DNA from: Alphaproteobacteria bacterium
GTDB taxonomy: Bacteria; Pseudomonadota; Alphaproteobacteria; RF32; CAG-239
Length of the DNA: 64,000 nt
Direction: 5' to 3'
Assembly: GCA_017460085.1 (NCBI GenBank)
Contig: JAFUBQ010000003.1
Span: 1 to 64,000, forward strand
Position 1 is the stretch's first letter, and each line of letters starts with the position of its first letter. The position numbers and the translations under genes were made by a program. A model generated the notes under the pieces. It was not told where the DNA came from. It did no database searches and worked only from the letters and a program-made list of their open reading frames with translations. Of this stretch, positions 35,088 to 45,000 are shown in pieces.

Positions 35088-35693
35088 ATGACAGATTTAT
35101 TAGGAAAACACGAAACAAAAAACATTGCTAAGCCAAACACGCAAAAGTTGGCAGATAATGAAACAAAAAAAATAGAAATGAGCGGTTCCCGCGCCAAAAA
35201 AATTAAACATTCATATAAGGTTAAAGATGCAGAAAATGCCATTTTGCTGCAAACTAAATATGGTGATGTGATTATTGAAATGGAGCCGGATATTGCTCCA
35301 AACCATGTGGCACGCATTAAAGAACTGGTGCGGCAGGGATTTTACAACGGCTTGAAATTTCATCGGGTGATTGAAGGTTTTATGGCGCAGGCTGGTTGTC
35401 CGCGCGGAGACGGAACCGGAGGCAGCGGCAAAAAACTTAAAGCAGAGTTCAACCGCCGCCAACATAAACGCGGCACGGTTTCAATGGCTAGAGCAATGGA
35501 CCCCGATTCCGCCGACAGCCAGTTTTTTATTTGCTATGCCGATTGTCCGTGGCTTGACGGGCAATATACCATTTGGGGAGAAGTGACCAGCGGCATGGAA
35601 TTTGTGGATATGCTGAAAAAAGGCAGCGGACAAAGCGGTATGGTAAGTTCGCCTGATGAAATTATTGCCATGACGATGATTGCCGATTTATAG
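35088..35693 (+). CDS. Cyclophilin-type peptidyl-prolyl isomerase
   Basis: The 201-residue protein has an N-terminal polar extension (about 45 residues) and then the cyclophilin core: GDVIIEMEPDIAPNHVARIKEL, FHRVIEGFMAQAGCPRGDGTGG, the QFFICYADCPWLDGQYTIWGEV segment and FVDMLKKG. The enzyme catalyses prolyl cis-trans isomerisation. No signal peptide is seen, so it is probably cytoplasmic. A GAAAGGAA precedes the ATG. It ends at a strong bidirectional terminator. Confidence 0.9.
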   Translation: MTDLLGKHETKNIAKPNTQKLADNETKKIEMSGSRAKKIKHSYKVKDAENAILLQTKYGDVIIEMEPDIAPNHVARIKELVRQGFYNGLKFHRVIEGFMAQAGCPRGDGTGGSGKKLKAEFNRRQHKRGTVSMARAMDPDSADSQFFICYADCPWLDGQYTIWGEVTSGMEFVDMLKKGSGQSGMVSSPDEIIAMTMIADL

Positions 35694-35736
35694 AAGCTGG
35701 ATAAAAGAAAAGAGCTTAGACCTTTTTTAATATGAA

Positions 35737-35775
35737 AAAAACAGTGTGTCCTATTATGGAACACACTGTTTTTTT
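35737..35775. terminator. Bidirectional intrinsic terminator
   Basis: A long stem AAAACAGTGTGT/ACACACTGTTTT around a 10-base loop has A- and T-runs on both sides. It separates two convergent units: the cyclophilin gene and the Bacteroidota-like outer-membrane gene. Confidence 0.85.
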
Positions 35776-37471
35776 AGAAGGTAAATTTGCACCCTAGTCG
35801 GGTAGCACCGGTAAATCCGCTCAAATTAACATATTCTGCACTTTCATAGCCATCTATTTCTGTGCGTTTTCCGAAATGATAACCTAAACGTAAAGCAGTA
35901 AAAATCTCGCTGCATTTACCGAGTTTCAAACCACCACTAAGTTCAAGAGCAGTTTTTATGCAAAGCTTTTTGAAGGAATTTTCGTGAATATAATCATCGA
36001 CTTTTCCATCAAACTTGACAGCATAATCGCCAACACCTGCCATTGCTTTAGCACCCCAGAACCAGCATCTTTCAGGTTGGTTAACCTTGAACCCGCCGGA
36101 AAAAAGAACACTTATGTAGCGTTCTTTTGTATTCTTTTGGTCAAAAAGTTGCTCAATCATCAAGCCGGTGTTCAATGTTGTGCTTGGGCTAACCTTTGTG
36201 ATTCGCTCAAATTCTGTGGAAATTAGCAAGCCTTTTTGGTGGCCAGCAAATTGATAACCCGTGCTGATGGTTGCCTGCAGACGTTTATCGGTTGAAATAT
36301 TAATCGGATCGCCAAAGTGATATCCTACTGCTAAACCTACAGTCCAGCTTGTAGGGTCAAAATCTTCAACAATCGTTTCCCAGCCAGTAGGCAAAGATGT
36401 TATGGCAGAATTTGGTTTTACGGAGCATATATACCTTGCGTACGCTTTAGTATATGTTGCCTTTGAAAAGTTTATACTACCCCAAAGCTGAACTCCGTAC
36501 TTGAAGCAGAACGCCGATTTATTCAACATACTGTAATTCATTCCATTTGAATAGAATGTATTATACGGTGTTACTCCGCAACCCAAAAGGCCATCAACTC
36601 CTATGGTTATGTCATGTCCGATTTGGACACCGGCTTTTCCCATAAAATTAACGTATGAGCCCATATCTTTCTCATAAGAGTATGATAGCAGGCCACCCCA
36701 AGATATTCCAAAGCCTATTTTGTTTGGTTTCCATACTCCATCAGGGCTAGTGTATCCTGAAATATAAGTACGGGAATAAGCTATTCCGCCACCAATTTTC
36801 TTTTCGTTTGATGTATCGTCTCCATAGTCATCATAGTTGATTTCTTTCGCCATTGCGTCTGAAACACCTTCAATATTTTGACCAAACGAGCCTTCTATTT
36901 CAATTACATCAAATTTACGCCAATTAGGTTTGGGCTTACGTTGCTCATATTTTGCAACAAAGGTTGTGTCTTTTGTAAACCGCAACCCTGAAAACAACGA
37001 AGCAAAAAAACTCACATTTTCAACCGCTTCTTCACCGACAATGTTTTTAGTAAAGTTCTTAACGGATTCTTCAGGATTATCGTTTTTATGTTCTTCTGTA
37101 AACTTAGCATATCCCGGCGCAATTTCTTCCATTAAAGAGTCTGCAAGAGTTTGAGCCAATGATGGCTGGGAGTCCGAATTACTGAATTTTGTTTTCAGGC
37201 TGTCGATTTTCACCGCATCAGCTTGCGCTGAAATTGCATCGTCCGATACTTTTGCATCAGTTGATGTTTCGGTTTCAATTGCCCTTATATCTTCCGCTTT
37301 ATTCATTTTAAAGGTAACTTTGTCACCCTCTACTTGAATTTCTGCAGGAACAATACCATCCTCGCAGGTAATTTCAACCATTTGACCGCTCATAGTCTTA
37401 ATGGTCATTTTCTGCGCCGATATTGTCATTGTCGCTGACAACAGCAATATCATTATATAAAATTTTTTCAT
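35774..37471 (-). CDS. Large outer-membrane-like protein, Bacteroidota-like
   Basis: The 565-residue protein has a signal peptide ending in SAQ, and its first mature residues resemble those of Bacteroidota secreted proteins. An N-terminal domain and linker (about residues 20-200) are followed by a C-terminal half of alternating Gly/aromatic amphipathic strands (GGIAYSRTYIS, VGLAVGYHFG, ISTGYQFAG) ending in phenylalanine (CKFTF), typical of an outer-membrane beta-barrel. Substrate and family are unknown. It has no Shine-Dalgarno sequence and is followed by a Bacteroidota-like lipoprotein gene upstream, suggesting the two were acquired together. Confidence 0.62.
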   Translation of the reverse strand: MKKFYIMILLLSATMTISAQKMTIKTMSGQMVEITCEDGIVPAEIQVEGDKVTFKMNKAEDIRAIETETSTDAKVSDDAISAQADAVKIDSLKTKFSNSDSQPSLAQTLADSLMEEIAPGYAKFTEEHKNDNPEESVKNFTKNIVGEEAVENVSFFASLFSGLRFTKDTTFVAKYEQRKPKPNWRKFDVIEIEGSFGQNIEGVSDAMAKEINYDDYGDDTSNEKKIGGGIAYSRTYISGYTSPDGVWKPNKIGFGISWGGLLSYSYEKDMGSYVNFMGKAGVQIGHDITIGVDGLLGCGVTPYNTFYSNGMNYSMLNKSAFCFKYGVQLWGSINFSKATYTKAYARYICSVKPNSAITSLPTGWETIVEDFDPTSWTVGLAVGYHFGDPINISTDKRLQATISTGYQFAGHQKGLLISTEFERITKVSPSTTLNTGLMIEQLFDQKNTKERYISVLFSGGFKVNQPERCWFWGAKAMAGVGDYAVKFDGKVDDYIHENSFKKLCIKTALELSGGLKLGKCSEIFTALRLGYHFGKRTEIDGYESAEYVNLSGFTGATRLGCKFTF

Positions 37472-37515
37472 TGTTGTTTTTGGTTATTAATTACTCGTGT
37501 GTCAACATCGGAAAT

Positions 37516-38127
37516 TTAATAATCACTCGTTGTTTCACTATATAAAATGACGTACTGCAGTTTTTTTGTCTTAACGATAATATAGTTTGCAATAAGTCTA
37601 AAGACAATGTAACCATATTCCATAAAGACACCATTTTTGTTTTTGGAAAACTCAGGTTTTATGGCAACTGACAACTTCATAGTCACCTTATTACCGTTAT
37701 CATCTATGAGAGGAAGCTTCAAACTTTCGCCCATATAGTCATAAGCAACTGTTAAATTACTCAGATTAACCGGAATGCTTTCATAGTTTGTTGGAATTTC
37801 TATGAGAGTATTCTCAATGGCATCGACGACCGTAGTACTATCAGTTATACCGCCAATCAACTGTAGTGATTGTCTTCCCTCGTAGTTAACTTTTGAGGGG
37901 AGATAAATTTTCCAATCTGTTTTTTCTATTTCATCAAAGACAATATTTCTCATGCCTTTGATGAGAATTTTTGAAGCTTCAGCGTCTGCACTTAAAGGTT
38001 CATCATCCGAATAAACAGCTTCCCATCCGTAAGGTATAAATTTAGGGTTGGGATCAAACGATAATTTGTCGCAAGACGACATTCCCACTAAGCTCATGAG
38101 CAAGAGGGACAATAAAATCTTTTTCAT
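37516..38127 (-). CDS. Lipoprotein, Bacteroidota-like
   Basis: The 203-residue protein has a lipobox MSSC (Cys at residue 19) followed by DKLSFDPNP, the acidic start often seen after the cysteine in Bacteroidota lipoproteins. The mature part has several beta strands and no recognised domain. It lies 44 bases upstream of the outer-membrane-like gene, in the same direction, so both probably share the promoter at 38249-38277. It may be an envelope partner of the barrel protein. Confidence 0.62.
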   Translation of the reverse strand: MKKILLSLLLMSLVGMSSCDKLSFDPNPKFIPYGWEAVYSDDEPLSADAEASKILIKGMRNIVFDEIEKTDWKIYLPSKVNYEGRQSLQLIGGITDSTTVVDAIENTLIEIPTNYESIPVNLSNLTVAYDYMGESLKLPLIDDNGNKVTMKLSVAIKPEFSKNKNGVFMEYGYIVFRLIANYIIVKTKKLQYVILYSETTSDY

Positions 38128-38248
38128 AGTTTTTTATTTTTTAGTTAGACTTTTTAATTAAAAAAATGATGCTACGACGAAGATTTTATGAAAAAATTTT
38201 ACATTATCACGTCTTAAATAATAGTCATCATTATTTTTTATTTTGTCA

Positions 38249-38277
38249 ATAATAACAAGATAAACGTTTATTGTCAA
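38249..38277 (-). promoter_or_regulatory. Consensus-like sigma-70 promoter of the lipoprotein gene
   Basis: On the minus strand TTGACA (38272-38277) and TATTAT (38249-38254) are 17 bases apart, close to the sigma-70 consensus. It lies about 120 bases before the lipoprotein start, in a stretch without other genes (38128-38376). A second TTGACA lies just downstream of it. Inferred from sequence only. Confidence 0.55.
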
Positions 38278-38376
38278 GATGTTTTTCGAATTTTTGTAAT
38301 TTTTACTATTTGCACATGCTTTTAACGAAAAAATGGTAAAAAGCAGAAATTGAAAGATAATATTTAAAACAAAAAA

Positions 38377-38407
38377 ATGCCCTGACGGATTTTTTCCATC
38401 AGGGCAT
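38377..38407 (-). terminator. Intrinsic terminator of the 273-residue gene
   Basis: A 9-bp stem ATGCCCTGA/TCAGGGCAT (38377-38385 with 38399-38407), read on the minus strand, is followed by a long T-run. It lies 8 bases beyond the stop of the 273-residue gene. Confidence 0.85.
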
Positions 38408-38414
38408 AATAAGT

Positions 38415-39236
38415 TTATTGATTTATTATCTTGATAAAATCAAGATATCCGTTTAAAAAGTTGAGAGCAAGCATATTTTGGCATTGTCTTTCTTGTCCGT
38501 GCCTAAAACGGCAGTGCGCATTGTTATCCTTTATCTCTATTTGATGCAATAAAGTTTCTCTTTGTGTTTGGGATAAGTGTCTTTTTTTGATTGCCATTTT
38601 TTCGTTGTTATATCGTTTGATAAGTGTATCGTTATACTTAACTTGTCGGGTTGCAATCTTATAGTCAATCTCAAGAGAACTTATTTTCTGCTCCACCAGA
38701 TTCTTAAGTTTCTTTTGTGATTTTATATTATTATAACTAAAAAGCTTCTTCCATACCAATTTAAGCAGTCTATGTTCCTCTTCGGTCTTTTTCAGACCGG
38801 CATTAAACCAAAGAAACATTTCCAACGTCGCCACACGTTCTTGATTTATTGAGAAGAAAGCAGAATATTTTCGCTCGTTTACCGTATTTTGTCCCCACGG
38901 ATAATTAGCGATGCATTCTATCACGTTTTCTTCATCATCGAGAAGATAATGAAGTAGGCACAAAATACGCGTGTGAAAACAATCAAATCTGCTATTACAG
39001 CTGTCCTCAATTGTTTTCATAAGCAGAGCGAGAAATTCGCGACGCTCTTCAACAGGAAGAAACCCCCAGTTTTCCATACTCTTAGGATAGGCATTCCATT
39101 CACAAAAATGAACCTCTTGCTCAGTTCTCGCAGCTATACTGCGATGATATTTTAGTGGGCCATAAAGCAAATCCACAATCTGTTCGGGCGTAAATGCATG
39201 ATTTACAATTCCGAGAATCATCAAATTTTGTTTCAT
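38415..39236 (-). CDS. Unrecognised helical protein in the acquired cassette
   Basis: The 273-residue protein is largely helical, with no signal peptide or membrane segment. The N-terminal part has an aromatic-rich stretch (CEWNAYPKSMENWGFLPVEE, about residues 45-64) and the C-terminal part is basic and coiled-coil-like (about 165-240). Its ATG has no Shine-Dalgarno sequence. No domain is recognised. It lies between the Bacteroidota-like genes and an IS3 remnant and has its own terminator, so it may belong to the same transferred segment. Confidence 0.55.
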   Translation of the reverse strand: MKQNLMILGIVNHAFTPEQIVDLLYGPLKYHRSIAARTEQEVHFCEWNAYPKSMENWGFLPVEERREFLALLMKTIEDSCNSRFDCFHTRILCLLHYLLDDEENVIECIANYPWGQNTVNERKYSAFFSINQERVATLEMFLWFNAGLKKTEEEHRLLKLVWKKLFSYNNIKSQKKLKNLVEQKISSLEIDYKIATRQVKYNDTLIKRYNNEKMAIKKRHLSQTQRETLLHQIEIKDNNAHCRFRHGQERQCQNMLALNFLNGYLDFIKIINQ

Positions 39237-39444
39237 AAAAATAGCATTAATGTAAAAATAATTATCAATTTAATAATTAGTGTATATAGAGAAAATTAGT
39301 CTCATGTCAAGGCTTTTTTTTCGCGACTTGCTTCATAAACCGAATTGTTTTTTGTCGATTAACGGATTGCCTTCTGCCTTGTGTGCTACCTTTTCACATT
39401 AAACTCTGTTCACCGCTGTTTGCAAATAATCTATATATCACTCG

Positions 39445-39600
39445 ATGAATGAATTAAAAACTGTTGTCGATGACTATATTTATTTTTTTAATAATATGCG
39501 TCCGCATAAAAGGTTAAAGAACATGACTCCGGTTGAATATGAAGCTGAATACTATAAAATGATATCTGAAAATAAATTAGACGACTGTATCCCTTACTAA
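39445..39600 (+). pseudogene. Remnant of an IS3-family transposase C-terminus
   Basis: A short frame (51 codons, ATG at 39445 to TAA at 39600) reads VDDYIYFFNNMRPHKRLKNM then TPVEYEAEYY. This matches the C-terminal end of IS3-family OrfB (DDE) transposases, where the NNxRPHxxL and TPxEY block is conserved. The rest of the transposase is missing, and no terminal inverted repeats were found around it, so it is a decayed fragment. It supports the flanking DNA being mobile or acquired. Confidence 0.7.
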
Positions 39601-39806
39601 TAAATAAGAATCCCAAAGAATAGTAATTCGGAATATTGGTACCAAAAACGCGGTACCTACAAGATACGAAAAAACTAAGTCGGATAACTTTCGCGCCGTT
39701 TTCGGGCTTTATAAAAGCAATAGTATCTAAATCTGCCGGACCCTTTTTTGTTATCCGGCCACCCTTTTCCCGTATCGCAAGTTATCAAACGTTACCAAAA
39801 TAAGAA
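39601..39806. other. Non-coding stretch after the transposase remnant
   Basis: No gene is supported in this stretch. It may include degraded insertion-sequence end material; a GCCGG-centred pair near 39738-39758 was seen but is too weak to call a terminator. Confidence 0.3.
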
Positions 39807-39818
39807 ATGGCGACCGGA

Positions 39819-40211
39819 CTATTTCACTATTTTTGCGATATCCTCTGTAATATCAATACCGCCGTAAACGACTATATTTTTAGCGATGACCATAGAATAT
39901 CCCTTTTTCTCAGCTTCTTTTGCCACTGTTTGAGAAATATTATCGCTTACTGTTTTCAGCTCTTGCTGATATTGCAACGCCACATCTCTTCTTTTCAAAG
40001 CAAACTCAGCATTATATTTTTGCAACAAGGCTTGTTGTTTTTCTTTATCCTGCTCTGCATTTACTTCATTTTGGGCATTTTGTAACCACGAATTAAGCTC
40101 TTTAACTTTAGTGGCTTGTTCTTCTTTTAATGCCTTTACCTGAGCGGAAGAATTTACTATTGCTTGAACATCAACAACGGCTATATTATTTGTACCAGAC
40201 TGACTTTTCAT
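39819..40211 (-). CDS. Skp/OmpH-like coiled-coil protein without signal peptide
   Basis: The 130-residue protein has the OmpH/Skp pattern: an opening strand (NNIAVVDVQAIVNSS), a long charged coiled-coil (about residues 22-90) and a closing strand about YSMVIAKNIVVYGGIDITEDI. Skp is a periplasmic chaperone for outer-membrane proteins, yet no signal peptide is visible: the ATG is supported by AAGAAAGG and no upstream in-frame hydrophobic stretch exists. It is the last gene of the two-partner operon, following tpsB by 45 bases. It could be a cytoplasmic chaperone of the huge exoprotein. Confidence 0.7.
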   Translation of the reverse strand: MKSQSGTNNIAVVDVQAIVNSSAQVKALKEEQATKVKELNSWLQNAQNEVNAEQDKEKQQALLQKYNAEFALKRRDVALQYQQELKTVSDNISQTVAKEAEKKGYSMVIAKNIVVYGGIDITEDIAKIVK

Positions 40212-40256
40212 TTTAATACCTTTCTTAAATAAAATTTCAATATCATTATGCCGACA

Positions 40257-42038
40257 TTAAAACGGCACAGCAATTAAATCAAAGTGAAAACTTGTATCAT
40301 CCTCATGATATGTTCCCTTGTTCATCAAAGGAAAACCGACATAAACTCTGGCAGACAAATACTTATTGATCGCTATACGTAAGCCGACACCATCACTCAA
40401 GAGAAAATTTTCTCTATGGGCTTTACCCTCGTGATAAAATATACCGCCATGATCTAAAAAGGCCGCAAATTTAACCGAATCTCTTAAACGGAATGTGTCA
40501 TTATTTTTGCTAAATGGAATATTTATGGTTTCCGGTAAAAATGGTATCGGGAACAACATTTCCAAGCTGGTATAATATGCCGACGGCGCCATCAAAAGGC
40601 TCTCTGAATAGCCTCTGACACTGGAAATACCACCGATTTGATATTGTTCAACATACGAAATATTATCCGGAGAATATTGCCCGCCGGCTTTGATTGTGCC
40701 GATAATACCCCATGGCAAATAGTGGATATAGTAAGCATCTGCATTAAACTTTGTGAAATGCTCGCTCTCGTGTCTGATTTGGTCTTTAATCACACCATTG
40801 GTTGAATATAATGAGCCGTAAAAAACACTTTTTTCAAAATTATAATTTCCACCTAAACCAATAGCCAGGTTTGTATCCCTAAAATCTGAATATTTAAATC
40901 CGGAAATCTTAGAAGTTGATGTTTTATAATTCAATGATGTATTAACATTCAACTTTCCTTTTGTCGTATCAATCAAAGGATGAGAGATATATCCGCTGTA
41001 TGTATTAGTTTTGGCATTTAAGTCAAAATCTTTGTATTCTCCGCTGGTTACTTTGCTTTTACCAAACATATACGACACACCTGCACGAGTTCCATATCTG
41101 TTTATTGGTACATTATAATCAATATAAGGATTAAATGAAGATTTTGCGACATTGAATGCTACCGATAATCTGTCTTGAAAGCCGATAAGCGAGTCGGTAG
41201 AAGCAACTAAACCGCCGCGGTGTTCACCTGTGGTATCGCGTCCAAAGTTATCAAATGAGGCTGATAAATGGTAAGGCATTGTTTCTTCTGCCTTTAACGT
41301 AACATCTGTTGTTCCGTATTCTTCTCCCGGCTTTAACTGAGCACGCATTTTAATACTGCGGGCATTTTTGTTAAATGTTTTCAAATCTTTTTGCAAATCT
41401 TGCAAACTGAAAAGATCGCCGTCTTTATGGCTGAATTGAGAGCGCAAATACCATTCTCTGTTATATTTATTGCCGTCTATAGCCAATTTTCCGATATGCG
41501 CTTCCATCAGCTCAATTTTCAGCACACCTTCAAGTTTTCCTTCCGTAATAAAAGCCCGAGCGGTAATAAAGCCTTTTTTCAAATATTGAGCATTTATGAG
41601 TTTAACTAGGTTGTTAATATCTTCAATCGTGACATCTTTCTTTTCAATCAAAGATTTAAACTTGTTAACTTCAGCACGCGAGAAAACTTCCGAATCCGAA
41701 ATATCAACGCGATAAATATGTACACTTGGGGCATATTTATTTGTTCTCGGCGGAAGTTTTATTTCCTCTTCGGTTGTGTCTGCCGAAGCCTCTTTTTCTT
41801 CTTCTGTCTGTGCATTTCTCCGACTTTCTCGCGCTTGATAATACCGTCTGGCGCGAGTGATATCAGTCATATCATCTATCGCTTCATTTGGTGTTAAAAG
41901 CTGCTGATTAACTTCGGAGGCTTTTTCTTCCTGAGCTGCCTTTGCATATGCATTATTGCTCATTATTAGTGCGCTTGTCGAAATAAAGGTGCTGCAAATC
42001 AGAGTTTGCCAAAACAGTTTTTTTGAGTTCATTAACAT
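40257..42038 (-). CDS. TpsB/ShlB-family two-partner secretion transporter
   Basis: The 593-residue protein has a signal peptide (to about residue 32), an acidic linker, two POTRA-type domains (about 105-245; KYAPSVHIYRVDISDSEVFS to the ELMEAHIGKLAID region) and a C-terminal outer-membrane barrel. The conserved VRGY of TpsB/Omp85 proteins is at about 474-477, in SSVRGYSES. It should export the upstream TpsA across the outer membrane. It lies 26 bases downstream of the TpsA gene and shares its direction. The first of two ATGs is chosen because AAAGGAC lies 8 bases before it. Confidence 0.93.
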   Translation of the reverse strand: MLMNSKKLFWQTLICSTFISTSALIMSNNAYAKAAQEEKASEVNQQLLTPNEAIDDMTDITRARRYYQARESRRNAQTEEEKEASADTTEEEIKLPPRTNKYAPSVHIYRVDISDSEVFSRAEVNKFKSLIEKKDVTIEDINNLVKLINAQYLKKGFITARAFITEGKLEGVLKIELMEAHIGKLAIDGNKYNREWYLRSQFSHKDGDLFSLQDLQKDLKTFNKNARSIKMRAQLKPGEEYGTTDVTLKAEETMPYHLSASFDNFGRDTTGEHRGGLVASTDSLIGFQDRLSVAFNVAKSSFNPYIDYNVPINRYGTRAGVSYMFGKSKVTSGEYKDFDLNAKTNTYSGYISHPLIDTTKGKLNVNTSLNYKTSTSKISGFKYSDFRDTNLAIGLGGNYNFEKSVFYGSLYSTNGVIKDQIRHESEHFTKFNADAYYIHYLPWGIIGTIKAGGQYSPDNISYVEQYQIGGISSVRGYSESLLMAPSAYYTSLEMLFPIPFLPETINIPFSKNNDTFRLRDSVKFAAFLDHGGIFYHEGKAHRENFLLSDGVGLRIAINKYLSARVYVGFPLMNKGTYHEDDTSFHFDLIAVPF

Positions 42039-42064
42039 ATATTAAGTCCTTTAATTACAGAAAG

Positions 42065-45000
42065 TTATTTTCCAAGAATAGCCGCTACATCTATATTCTT
42101 CAGAATTATATTCTCAGCCTTTATAAGCTTATCTTTGCTTTTTTTCTTCCTTTCATCATCTTGGCTAAAATTCTGATTTACAGATTTGTGAGGCGTTTTC
42201 TGCCGTATAATATCCATAACATTTAGATTGTTTATCAGAGAACCATTATCATCAGTAATAAGGTAATCACTAGAACCTACGACAGACGAGATATAATCTG
42301 ATACAGTGGAATTACTGTACAGTGAATCATCTGCCTCATCTATAACCGATTTACCATGATACGAGTTTTTCATAGCAACCTCTGAGGCTAATGTTATTTC
42401 ACCTTCCATACTTGTTGCATAAGCTTCTTTGTTTACAAGAGTGTTAATACTGTGTCGGGTTACATTCTGAGATTCCGTTTTAATATTATTGCTCTTATCA
42501 ACAATTAAATGCATCGGTTTTTGGGTTAAATACAGTTGTGTTGTTGAATAAAGATACGGAGCCAAACTTGTATTGTCTACGACAATATTTTTGCTTGCCG
42601 TATCAATCGTTCCTTTAGTCTTAATATCACCCGTAATATTAACATTTTCGGATTGTGTTGTTAAGGCTAATGTATCCGTATTCAGGTTGGCAATATTTAC
42701 ATCGTTGGTTGCCGTAATTATTGTATTATCAGCCGAAACGTTATTATAATTTGCCGCTGCACCGGTGTTTTTAAGGTTGGCAACATTTTCAGCTGTAATG
42801 TTTACCTTATTGCCTTCGGCAAGTTTCATATTCAGAGCTTTATCTTCTCCAATAGAACCACCGGCAGTTAAATCAGCATTCTTAACCGCTATATTCGTCT
42901 CATCTGTGTTCAATCCGTTTGTAATATTCTCGGCTGAAATAATATTAACATTATCAGTATAATCGGCCGTATTGCCGCTGATATTACCGATGTGTAAATC
43001 ATTAGAAGTATTGACAGATAAATTATCAACCTTTGCGTTGATGTTGCCCTCTAATTTCATTTCTGAAATTTTAATATTTTCAGCATCTGCATTCAAATCT
43101 TTACCAATGTTAGCATCAGCAATTAAAATATTTTTGTTTGCATCAATATTTGCATCACCTGTTACATCCAATTTACCGCTGACAGTGGTATTGTCGGAAG
43201 TATTGCTGAAATCACCATCTACTGTTAATGATGAGATACTTGTATCTTTCTGACTTTCAAGTCTGGTGTCACCACCTATAACCGTATCTTTTACAATAAT
43301 ATCATCAGCAGAGGTTACATTTACCAATGCAACATACGCTACTTCATCTGTCAAGCGCTTCACTTCGGCATTATCAAACGTGGTTTTGCCCATCGAGCTA
43401 ATAACAGAGAAGTCTGTTGTTAGATTCTCTGAAAGTGCTATTTCTTGGCCGCTAACAAGAACAGTACCTGAGGTTACATTGCTCAGTGTAACATCTCCAT
43501 CACCGCCTACAAGAATATATGTTGAATGTGTATCATTATCAGATTTAATATTATTTGCCGTAATATTTTTATTACTGATAATGAGAACATTATCTTCGGA
43601 TGTAATGTTATCGGCTATAATATCAATGTCTTCGGTCCGAATATCTGATATTCCGGTTGTATCTCCTTGTGCAACCTTTAAAACATCGCCAACACCTTTG
43701 ATATAAGCCTTGTCAGCAGTATAAACCAAACCTTTGTCAGCATCTGTGGAGGTTGTTTCAACCACAAAATATCTGTCTGCAGTACCGATATTTTTGCCGG
43801 TAGCTGTTAATTTGATACTTTCTGCTTTAATATTGGTGATATTTTCATCAGCGTTATCTTCCGAAGTACTGTGATTTTCTATCGCCTTCTGAGTAATATT
43901 ACCAGCAGAAGTCAACTCAACGTTACCAAGTGAGTCTTTACCATTTGTTGTATCAATTCGGCTGATTTGTAAACCTTTTTCAGCATCATCGGTTTTCAAG
44001 TATACATTGCTGCCACCTTTTGAAAGAACCGTAATTTCTCTGTTTGCAGTCATATTAACAGCAGAATTTTGCTCTCCTACATCACCAACCGCATTAATAA
44101 TTATTCTTTCGCCGGAAACCGAAGATGTATTAAAGGCATTCTTAACACCTTTTTCGGAGTTAATCGTCACATTGTTGGTTGCCTGAATAACGCCGATTTT
44201 TAAGTCTTTCGTGCCGGTAATTATTGCTGCGCCTGTTTCATCAGCCGGAGCAATCTCGGAAATCAGTGAAACATTGACATCACCCCAACCGGCAACATTT
44301 TCTGTGCCTTTATAACCTGCGGAAGCACTAAGCACACCATCAAGATTGACCAGCATATTTTCAATGTTTCCGTAAGTCGAAACCAAATTCATATCACCGC
44401 CGGCATATAAATTATATACTCTGGTTGAATCGGTAATTGCAGAAGCAATGATACCAAAATTGGCATTCAGATTAAGCGAGCCTTCCTTAGAGCTGATTAA
44501 ATCAACATACATGGTATCAGCAGATTTCATATAAATATCGCCGTTTGACTGAACATTAAAGATACCGGCATTGGAAAATGTCAACGGTTTATCAGGAGTA
44601 CCGATTTCACCATTAACAGCTTTCAAAACAATATCTCCGCCATAGATATGTTCATCTAAATACGTCCCGGTGCTGTCAGCCGCATATATAGAACCTGACT
44701 TAGATTCCAAATTGATATTACCTTTATTGTCGGAAATGAGCGATTTAACCGTAAAGCTGCCATCAGAAACAAAAGTAATATCATCGCTGGCTCTGGCACT
44801 TAAAGTTCCTACTTGAAGGTCGGAGCCGTTGGCTTTAGCCTGAGAAATATCAAAATTAACCTTATCAGCGTTCAACAGCAAATCATCGGCTGATACTTTA
44901 AGCTTTTTACCATTCATATCCATATTACCGACAGCCGATGATAACTGAACATTTTTACCGCTGATATCAATATTGCTGATATCACTGTACGGATAACGAA

